The notes under the pieces were generated by a model that searched no databases, was not told the DNA's origin, and saw only the letters and a list, made by a program, of their open reading frames with translations. DNA of 64,000 nt from Dietzia sp. ANT_WB102. Lineage in GTDB: Bacteria; Actinomycetota; Actinomycetes; Mycobacteriales; Mycobacteriaceae. Both the position numbers and the translations under genes were made by a program. The stretch lies in NCBI RefSeq assembly GCF_008369165.1, contig NZ_VOBA01000001.1:2225630-2289629 (forward strand). Direction: 5' to 3'. Below are positions 57,587 to 64,000 of this stretch, one piece after another; position 1 is the first letter of the stretch; every line of letters begins with the position of its first letter.

Positions 57587-58704
57587 TGGGGGCACAGTTA
57601 GACCCACCCGGTGACGAGTACACCCTGGACACCGACGTGGGCGCAGGTGGGGAATCAGAACTGTCCGCGTCCGTGACCCCGTTTGATACCGACGTCGAAG
57701 GCGCGCTCCGGCCTCGAAACCTCAATGAGTTCATCGGGCAGGAGACAGTTCGCGAACAACTCGATCTCGTACTCACGGCCGCGACTCGTCGCGGTGTCGT
57801 CCCAGACCACCTGCTCTTCTCCGGGCCACCCGGGTTGGGTAAGACCAGTCTCGCGATGATCGTGGCGGCTGAACTCGGCGGTTCATTGCGGATCACCTCA
57901 GGGCCCGCCCTCGAACGTCCCGGTGACCTGGCCGCGATGCTGTCCAACCTCATCGAGGGCGACGTACTGTTCATCGACGAGATCCACCGGATCGCCCGCC
58001 CCGCTGAGGAGATGCTCTATCTCGCGATGGAGGACTTCCGGATCGACATCATGGTGGGCAAGGGCCCCGGCGCCACCTCGATCCCCCTGGAGATCGCGCC
58101 GTTCACGCTGGTCGGCGCCACCACTCGATCCGGTGCACTCACCGGCCCGTTGCGCGACCGGTTCGGGTTCACCGCGCACATGGATTTCTACACTGACGCT
58201 GACCTTGCGCGGATCGTCACCCGCGCCGCGGAAATTCTCGCCATTCCCGTGGACCCCGACGCCGCACTGGAAATCGCGGGTCGATCGCGGGGCACGCCCA
58301 GGATTGCGAACCGGCTTCTGCGGCGGGTTCGGGACTTCGCCGAAGTCAGAGCCGACGGCCGGATCACCGTCCCCGTCGCCAGAGCAGCGCTCGAGGTGTA
58401 CGAGGTGGACGAACTGGGGCTCGACCGGCTCGACCGCGCGGTCCTCCGTGCACTGCTCATCCAGCACGAGGGCGGGCCCGTCGGGTTGAGCACACTGGCT
58501 GTCGCGGTGGGGGAAGAGTCCACCACCCTCGAAGAGGTCTGTGAGCCCTTCCTTGTCCGGGCTGGGCTGCTCGCGCGCACCCCACGCGGTCGCACCGCGA
58601 CAGCAGCAGCGTGGGAGCACCTCCGTCTCACCCGACCCGGCAAGGCCACCGGCGACCCGATGCTGCCGGTCGAGGTCGACCAGGGACCCGGCGGGCGCGA
58701 CTGA
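57586..58704 (+). CDS. ruvB: Holliday junction branch-migration ATPase RuvB
   Basis: A 372-residue AAA motor. Walker A GPPGLGKT is at residues 80-87; Walker B is LFIDEIHRI; the arginine finger region [15 protein letters not shown] and winged-helix [21 protein letters not shown] follow. The first ~35 residues are an acidic extension. ATG 57586 overlaps ruvA by one base. Confidence 0.97.
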   Translation: MGAQLDPPGDEYTLDTDVGAGGESELSASVTPFDTDVEGALRPRNLNEFIGQETVREQLDLVLTAATRRGVVPDHLLFSGPPGLGKTSLAMIVAAELGGSLRITSGPALERPGDLAAMLSNLIEGDVLFIDEIHRIARPAEEMLYLAMEDFRIDIMVGKGPGATSIPLEIAPFTLVGATTRSGALTGPLRDRFGFTAHMDFYTDADLARIVTRAAEILAIPVDPDAALEIAGRSRGTPRIANRLLRRVRDFAEVRADGRITVPVARAALEVYEVDELGLDRLDRAVLRALLIQHEGGPVGLSTLAVAVGEESTTLEEVCEPFLVRAGLLARTPRGRTATAAAWEHLRLTRPGKATGDPMLPVEVDQGPGGRD

Positions 58705-58795
58705 TCGCTCGGCTGGCATCCTCGGACCAGGCCGTCCGTGGCCCGGACCCGCCACAAGGACCCGGAACCAGCGGGTACACGTCAGGAGGACCCCA

Positions 58796-59104
58796 ATGGG
58801 ACTGGAACTACTGCTGCCGTTGATGATCGTCGTACTCATTGTGCTGATGGTCTTGCAGAGTACGAAGCAGCGAAAGGCGCTGAAGACACTGCGGGAGATG
58901 CAGGACTCTCTCAAGGTGGGCGACCGGGTGCTCACCACCTCGGGCCTGCACGCGACCATCGTTACCGTGGCCGAGGAGACCCTGGGGCTCGAGATCGCCC
59001 CGGGCGTACGCACCCAATGGGACCGGAGGGTCATCCGCGAAAAGCTCGACGCCGGCACGACCCCCGGAGCCGACTCCGGTATGGACGCCGAGGATTCCCG
59101 GTAG
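58796..59104 (+). CDS. yajC: Preprotein translocase subunit YajC
   Basis: A 102-residue protein: one N-terminal membrane helix (LELLLPLMIVVLIVLMVLQ), then the cytoplasmic domain with LKVGDRVLTTSGLHATIVTVAEETLGLEIAPGV. It associates with SecDF. ATG 58796 has a strong AGGAGGA seven bases upstream. Precedes secD by 72 bases. Confidence 0.92.
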   Translation: MGLELLLPLMIVVLIVLMVLQSTKQRKALKTLREMQDSLKVGDRVLTTSGLHATIVTVAEETLGLEIAPGVRTQWDRRVIREKLDAGTTPGADSGMDAEDSR

Positions 59105-59119
59105 GCCGCTAACGGCGAG

Positions 59120-59125
59120 TAGTGT
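59120..59125 (+). promoter_or_regulatory. Candidate -10 element of secD
   Basis: TAGTGT (with TAAT following) in the yajC-secD gap, about 50 bases before GTG 59177. Confidence 0.3.
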
Positions 59126-59176
59126 AATGAGGCCGTCCAGCCGGAGGCCCCAGACGAAGACCGAGAGAGATCACCT

Positions 59177-60877
59177 GTGTCACCAGTTCGTCCTCGCGGC
59201 GCCGACGCCCGCCCCAGACCGTGGGCGCTGCTGTCCACCTTCTTCTTGGTGCTGTTCATCCTCTTCCTCGGCGCTTTCGCCGTGGCCGAACGCGGACTGA
59301 CACCCAAACTGGGAATCGACCTGCAAGGCGGCACCCGCGTCACCCTGATCCCCAAGGGACAGCACGACGACGCAGATCTTCGGCTGGCGCAGGACATCAT
59401 CCGAGACCGCGTCGACGGTCTGGGCGTGGCCGGGACCACTGTCGTCATCGAGGGCAGCAATATCGTCCTCACAGTCCCCGGGGAGGATTCCAGCCAGGCT
59501 CGCGATCTCGGCACCACCTCGCAACTCACGATCCGACCGGTCCTGCAGGTCCAGCCGGTCGCCGAGGGCGACCTCGAACCCGTTCCCGCCGCAAAGGGAG
59601 ACCGTGCGGCGGTCGCCCGCGAGGTCGACGAGGCACGGAAAGTCCGCCAGGGCGATCCGCAACAGCTCACGCAGACACTCGCGGCGTTCCGTTGCCCGGA
59701 ACGAGATGTGTTGGCCGGTTTCGACGACCCGTCCCAGGCCCTGATCGCGTGCGGCGATGGCGCCAAGTACGTGCTCGGTCCGGTCCCGTTGCTCATCGAC
59801 GAACCTGAAGACGGGAAGCGACTCGACGGACAACAGATCGTCAAGGACTCTGTCAGTTCCGGGTTCAACCAGCAGGCCGCAAAGAACGAGGTCTCCTTCC
59901 GCTTCAACGCCGGTCCCGGTCAGCAGGGCAGCGCCACCTGGTCCCGCCTGACACAGGAGAACCTTCAGCGACAGATCGCCATCCTCCTCGACGGCCAGGT
60001 CATCAGCGCGCCCGTAGTCCAGGGCGTCACCCCGGTGGGTTCGGCCACCTCCATCACCGGGGACTTCACCACCGATGAGGCGGCCTCCCTCGCCGCGAAC
60101 CTGCGTTATGGCGCTCTGCCCATCTCGTTCGAGGACCCCAACGTCGACAACGTGCCCGCATCCCTCGGCCTGGCCTCGCTCGAGGCCGGCCTACTCGCCG
60201 GCGCAATCGGCTTCCTGCTGGTGCTCGCCTACTCAGTCGTCTTCTATCGGCTCCTCGGCGTGCTGGCATTCATCTCGCTACTCCTGTCTTTCGTGCTCAC
60301 CTACGTCCTGCTGGTCTTCCTCGGCTATACGGTCGATTACAGCCTCGACCTCGCTGGCATCGCGGGCCTGGTTATCGGAATCGGCATGACGGCCGATTCC
60401 TACGTGGTGTTCTTCGAGCGCATCAAGGACGAGCTACGGGAGGGCCACAGGTTCAGATCCGCCGTCCCGCGGGCGTGGAAGAGCGCCAGCCGCACGATCG
60501 TCACCGGCAACATGGTCAGTCTCATCGGTGCCGTCGTGCTCTACTTGTTGGCCAGCGGCGAGGTTCGTGGGTTCGCATTCACCCTCGGGCTGACCACCGT
60601 CATGGACGTGCTCGTCGCATTCACTGTGACCTGGCCGCTCGTCTACCTGGCCTCCACCAGGCCCCTCTTCGCCAAAACCTGGGCGAATGGAATGGGGAGG
60701 ATGGAGAACATCCAGGCGGCCGCAGCGGAACAACGTCGCCACGATCGCAAGGTCGACCAGGTGACCGAGCAGGACCGCGACCGTGGGGTCACTGCGGCCA
60801 TCCGTGGCCCGGTGGGAGACACGATCACCGGGCCACGCACCGAGCGCCCCGCCACCGATGAGGAGGAGGGCCGATGA
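59177..60877 (+). CDS. secD: Protein translocase subunit SecD
   Basis: A 566-residue, six-helix proton-driven export subunit. LGIDLQGGTRVTL is the first periplasmic-domain signature; the membrane part from about residue 340 has LDLAGIAGLVIGIGMTADSYVVFFERIKDELREG with the conserved aspartate. The C-terminal ~70 residues are charged. GTG 59177; stop overlaps secF (ATGA). Confidence 0.97.
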   Translation: MSPVRPRGADARPRPWALLSTFFLVLFILFLGAFAVAERGLTPKLGIDLQGGTRVTLIPKGQHDDADLRLAQDIIRDRVDGLGVAGTTVVIEGSNIVLTVPGEDSSQARDLGTTSQLTIRPVLQVQPVAEGDLEPVPAAKGDRAAVAREVDEARKVRQGDPQQLTQTLAAFRCPERDVLAGFDDPSQALIACGDGAKYVLGPVPLLIDEPEDGKRLDGQQIVKDSVSSGFNQQAAKNEVSFRFNAGPGQQGSATWSRLTQENLQRQIAILLDGQVISAPVVQGVTPVGSATSITGDFTTDEAASLAANLRYGALPISFEDPNVDNVPASLGLASLEAGLLAGAIGFLLVLAYSVVFYRLLGVLAFISLLLSFVLTYVLLVFLGYTVDYSLDLAGIAGLVIGIGMTADSYVVFFERIKDELREGHRFRSAVPRAWKSASRTIVTGNMVSLIGAVVLYLLASGEVRGFAFTLGLTTVMDVLVAFTVTWPLVYLASTRPLFAKTWANGMGRMENIQAAAAEQRRHDRKVDQVTEQDRDRGVTAAIRGPVGDTITGPRTERPATDEEEGR

Positions 60878-61935
60878 GTACCCCCACCCCGACCGCTACC
60901 GAGGGCGGCACCGCGGTGCGCCCGGACCGCGCCGACAGCCTGTTCACCCGGCTCTACACAGGGACCGGGGCGTTCGGCATCGTCCCTAATCGCCGCAAGT
61001 TCTACATCCTGACGATCCTGATCGTCACGGTGTGTCTGGCGAGCATCATCTTCCGCGGCTTCAGCTTCGGCATCGACTTCACGGGCGGCACGAAGCTCAC
61101 GATGCCCGCCGGCGACATCGACAAGGACCGCGTGGCGGTCGTGGTCGAAGAGTCGGTAGGCGAGGAACCCCAGATGGTCCAGATCGTCGGCGCCGGCAAT
61201 TCCCGGATCGTCGAGGTCGAGACACGGTTCCTCGACACCGACGAGATCCTCGCCGCGAAGAACGCCCTCTACGACGAGTTCCATCCCGTCACCGCGGACG
61301 GGGTCGCGTCGATCGAGGCAATCGGCGACTCCGCGCGCAGTGAGAGCTGGGGAGGGCAGGTCACCAAGAACGCCCTCATCGCGCTCGGGGTCTTCCTCGT
61401 GATCGTGTTCGGTTACATCGCCTTCCGCTTCGAGTGGCAGATGGCCACCGCCGCCGTCGTCGCGCTCCTGTACGACGTGGTGACCACTGCGGGCGTCTAT
61501 TCGATCGTCGGCTTCGAGGTCACCCCCGCCACCGTGATCGGCCTGCTGGCAATCCTCGGTTTCTCGCTGTACGACACGGTGGTCGTGTTCGACAAGGTCG
61601 AGGAGAACACCCGAGGGATAAGGCACACCGCCAGTCGCACCTACGCCGAAGAGGCGAATCTGGGCGTCAACCAGACGCTCATGCGGTCCATCCACACCAC
61701 CGTCATCGGTGTCCTGCCGCTGCTCTCCCTGGTGGTCATCGCGGTGATTATCCTGGGAGTCGGAACGCTGCAGGACCTCGCACTCGTGCAGATGGTTGGC
61801 ATCATCACCGGCACCTTCTCCTCGGTCTTCCTCGCCACGCCACTGCTGGTGACTCTGAAGAACCGTGACCCCGAAATCAGACGGCAGACCGCCAAGGTCC
61901 TCGCCCGACGCGAGAAATCCGAGGCCAACGCATGA
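60874..61935 (+). CDS. secF: Protein translocase subunit SecF
   Basis: A 353-residue partner of SecD: FSFGIDFTGGTKLTM at the first periplasmic loop and the membrane signature VIGLLAILGFSLYDTVVVFDKVEENT, with six predicted helices. ATG 60874 and the stop both overlap neighbours by ATGA, tying secD, secF and apt together. Confidence 0.97.
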   Translation: MSTPTPTATEGGTAVRPDRADSLFTRLYTGTGAFGIVPNRRKFYILTILIVTVCLASIIFRGFSFGIDFTGGTKLTMPAGDIDKDRVAVVVEESVGEEPQMVQIVGAGNSRIVEVETRFLDTDEILAAKNALYDEFHPVTADGVASIEAIGDSARSESWGGQVTKNALIALGVFLVIVFGYIAFRFEWQMATAAVVALLYDVVTTAGVYSIVGFEVTPATVIGLLAILGFSLYDTVVVFDKVEENTRGIRHTASRTYAEEANLGVNQTLMRSIHTTVIGVLPLLSLVVIAVIILGVGTLQDLALVQMVGIITGTFSSVFLATPLLVTLKNRDPEIRRQTAKVLARREKSEANA

Positions 61936-62489
61936 CCGAGTCAGCCCTCACCCACGTCTCGCCGACGATCAGTTCGGCCGTGGAGCGCCTGATGCGTCGC
62001 GTCGAGGACTTCCCGTCCGCGGGCGTCCAATTCTGCGACCTGACACCAGTCCTTGCCGATGCCGACGGCTTCGACGCGGTCGTCGCCGGGCTCATCGCCG
62101 GCCACGAGATCGGCACCGTCGACTACGTCGCCGGACTCGATGCCCGCGGGTTCCTGCTGGCCGGGGCAGTGGCCGTGCGCCTCCACACGGGGGTCTTGGC
62201 CGTGCGAAAGGCGGGCAAGCTACCACCTCCGGTGCACTCGCGTTCCTACGAACTCGAGTACGGCGCCGCCACATTGGAACTTCCCGCCGACGGTCTCGAC
62301 CTGAGCGGCAAGCGTGTTCTCGTCGTCGACGACGTCCTCGCCACCGGGGGAACGCTGACCGCTGCAGTGGGACTGCTGGAGGACTGTGGCGCACTCGTCG
62401 TGGGACTGTCCGTGGTGCTCGAGGTACCCGGCCTCGGGGGCCGGGATAGACTGGCCGGCACACCGCTGACCTGCCTCACGGTCGCGTGA
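61932..62489 (+). CDS. apt: Adenine phosphoribosyltransferase
   Basis: A 185-residue purine-salvage enzyme. The PRPP-binding motif is [14 protein letters not shown] and the [17 protein letters not shown] segment is typical. ATG 61932 overlaps secF; rel starts 46 bases after its stop, the conserved secDF-apt-rel order. Apt makes AMP, while Rel consumes ATP and GTP/GDP. Confidence 0.94.
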   Translation: MTESALTHVSPTISSAVERLMRRVEDFPSAGVQFCDLTPVLADADGFDAVVAGLIAGHEIGTVDYVAGLDARGFLLAGAVAVRLHTGVLAVRKAGKLPPPVHSRSYELEYGAATLELPADGLDLSGKRVLVVDDVLATGGTLTAAVGLLEDCGALVVGLSVVLEVPGLGGRDRLAGTPLTCLTVA

Positions 62490-62535
62490 CCGCCGGCCGT
62501 TCCTGACGGCCCGGAACTGGAGGGAGGAGCCGGAG

Positions 62536-64000
62536 ATGACCCAGCGGCAGGAGCCCGCCGGACAGTCGGGCCTGGGTGACTCACCCGAACAGAAGCCCCA
62601 GCCCCCGACCCAGCCCCTCCCGGTGATCCCGGGCACTCGCCCCTCCGCTGGGAGGCGCGTCCGCGCACGGTGGGCCCGGCGGCTCACATCCGGGCTGACC
62701 GTGACCTCCACACCGGCGGTTCTCGAACCGTTGGTGCGCGTCCATCGCATCCACCACCCCAAGGCCGACGTCGGCCTGCTGACCCGGGCGTACTCTCTGG
62801 CCGAGAAGCAACACGACGGCGTCTACCGCAAGTCCGGGGACCCCTACATCACCCACCCGCTTGCGGTGGCCACCATCTGCGCAGAGATGGGAATGGACAC
62901 CACCACCCTCGTCGCCGCGTTGCTCCACGACACGGTGGAGGACACGGACTACTCGCTCGAGAGCCTCGAGGCCGACTTCGGGGGAGAGGTCGCGCACCTG
63001 GTCGACGGGGTGACCAAACTCGACAAGGTCGACTTCGGCGAGGCCGCCGAGGCGGAGACCATCCGCAAGATGATCATCGCGATGGCGCACGACCCGCGAG
63101 TCCTGGTGATCAAGGTGGCCGACCGTTTGCATAATATGCGCACGATGCGGTTCCTGCCGCCCGAGAAACAGGTCAAGAAGGCTCAAGAGACGCTCGAGGT
63201 GATCGCCCCGCTCGCGCACCGACTCGGTATGGCCACGATCAAATGGGAACTCGAGGACCTCGCGTTCGCGATCCTCGAGCCGAAGAAATACCAGGAGATA
63301 GTTCGGCTCGTGGCCGACCGCGCACCCAGCCGCGACGTTTACCTGGGAACGGTCACCAACCGAGTCAAGTCAGAGCTCGAGAAAGCCCACATCCAGGCTC
63401 GGGTCGAGGGCCGTCCCAAACACTACTGGTCGATAAACCAGAAGATGATCGTCCGGGGCCGCGAATTCGACGAGATCCACGACCTCGTAGGTATCCGCGT
63501 TCTGTGTGAAGACGTCCGCGACTGCTATGCGGCCATCGGTGTCGTCCACTCGACATGGAAACCGATGCCCGGTCGGTTCAAGGACTACATCGCCCAGCCC
63601 CGCTTCGGTGTCTACCGCTCGTTGCACACCACCGTAATCGGGCCCGACGGCAAGCCGCTCGAGATCCAGATCCGCACCCACGAGATGCACCGCAACGCGG
63701 AATACGGCATCGCGGCGCATTGGCGCTACAAGGAGACCCGCGGGAAGCACAACGGTAACCCCGCCGAGGTCGACGAGATGGCGTGGATGCGCCAACTGCT
63801 CAGCTGGCAGCGCGAGGCGGCCGACCCCGGCGAGTTCCTTGACTCACTGCGCTTCGAGATGACCAGTAAGGAGATTTTCGTCTTCACCCCCAAGGGGGAC
63901 GTCATCAACCTGCCGGTCGGCGCCACCCCCGTGGACTTCGCCTATGCGGTCCACACGGAGGTCGGTCACCGTTGCATCGGTGCGCGGGTCAACGGCAAAC
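62536..64000 (+). CDS. rel: Bifunctional (p)ppGpp synthetase/hydrolase Rel, 3' end outside window
   Basis: About 488 codons of the roughly 790 usual are present; the frame runs off the right edge. The hydrolase HD motif starts at H131 ([15 protein letters not shown]); the synthetase domain has [43 protein letters not shown] and [24 protein letters not shown]; a TGS domain begins near residue 445 ([16 protein letters not shown]). Regulatory C-terminal domains are unseen. ATG 62536 follows GGAGGAG; the first ~55 residues are Pro/Arg-rich. It governs the stringent response. Confidence 0.97.
   Translation, partial: MTQRQEPAGQSGLGDSPEQKPQPPTQPLPVIPGTRPSAGRRVRARWARRLTSGLTVTSTPAVLEPLVRVHRIHHPKADVGLLTRAYSLAEKQHDGVYRKSGDPYITHPLAVATICAEMGMDTTTLVAALLHDTVEDTDYSLESLEADFGGEVAHLVDGVTKLDKVDFGEAAEAETIRKMIIAMAHDPRVLVIKVADRLHNMRTMRFLPPEKQVKKAQETLEVIAPLAHRLGMATIKWELEDLAFAILEPKKYQEIVRLVADRAPSRDVYLGTVTNRVKSELEKAHIQARVEGRPKHYWSINQKMIVRGREFDEIHDLVGIRVLCEDVRDCYAAIGVVHSTWKPMPGRFKDYIAQPRFGVYRSLHTTVIGPDGKPLEIQIRTHEMHRNAEYGIAAHWRYKETRGKHNGNPAEVDEMAWMRQLLSWQREAADPGEFLDSLRFEMTSKEIFVFTPKGDVINLPVGATPVDFAYAVHTEVGHRCIGARVNGK

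Noticed and set aside
57898-59907. 669-codon open frame opposite ruvB, yajC and secD
   Set aside because: It crosses three well-supported genes and reads Ser/Arg/Pro-rich without any domain; an artefact of high GC.
1-64000. CRISPR arrays, toxin-antitoxin pairs, restriction or other defence genes
   Set aside because: No repeat-spacer pattern and no gene of these families could be recognised on either strand.

Overview
The window is a high-GC actinobacterial chromosome segment made almost entirely of core genes. Gene content and order point to the order Mycobacteriales (the mycolic-acid group). It carries aftC (arabinogalactan arabinosyltransferase), a pgsA1-patA-pimA set for phosphatidylinositol mannosides, coproporphyrin-type heme genes ending in hemQ, and many GTG starts. 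Its marker genes follow, with reversed orientation, the order remembered for Mycobacterium tuberculosis between Rv2752c (rnj) and Rv2583c (rel), but packed into 64 kb. The genus cannot be fixed from this window; Dietzia or a close relative would fit. No transposase, integrase, prophage gene, CRISPR array or recognisable defence locus is visible.

Layout. 1-12.2 kb (+ strand apart from one small gene): rnj (5' cut by the window edge), a TIGR03085-type protein, ftsK, a YCII protein (-), pgsA3, cinA, clgR, pspA, a DUF3046 protein, recA, recX, miaB and a membrane protein. 12.3-21.1 kb: a DUF349 coiled-coil protein (-), a dioxygenase-like protein, miaA, an IclR regulator, malate synthase G (-), dapF and hflX. 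21.1-29.4 kb: lexA (-) divergent from a small membrane protein in the DivS/Rv2719c position, nrdR, hrpA (-), two small or little-known genes, and the TrkA-type pair ceoB/ceoC (-). 29.4-45 kb: a KimA-like potassium transporter, an RNA methyltransferase, dxs, RNase D and DUF3000 (-), hemE-hemY-hemQ, and the minus-strand chain ribD-like, TAP-like lipoprotein, aftC, msrB divergent from zapE, then a GNAT protein and a small unknown. 45.9-46.7 kb: four tRNA genes, three on - (Gly, Cys, Val) and one on + (Val). 47-64 kb (+): thrS, Ap4A-type HIT protein, pgsA1, patA, pimA, a small membrane protein, pdxS, tesB, pdxT, yebC, ruvCAB, yajC, secD, secF, apt and rel (3' end cut by the window edge).

How it works together. 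The best-supported regulatory layer is the SOS response: LexA-type dyads sit at recA, in the lexA/DivS-position gap and at ruvCAB, so the regulator and three probable targets lie within about 48 kb. A second module couples cinA, the Clp regulator ClgR (with an Ala-Ala end) and PspA, without the membrane partners known beside pspA in M. tuberculosis. A third pairs two potassium-sensing TrkA-type proteins with a divergent KimA-like transporter. Many genes overlap by ATGA, GTGA or TGATG, and several have a TANNNT -10 element 6-8 bases before the start codon, which suggests widespread leaderless transcription. I did not find a convincing undescribed system; the most checkable oddities are listed as findings.
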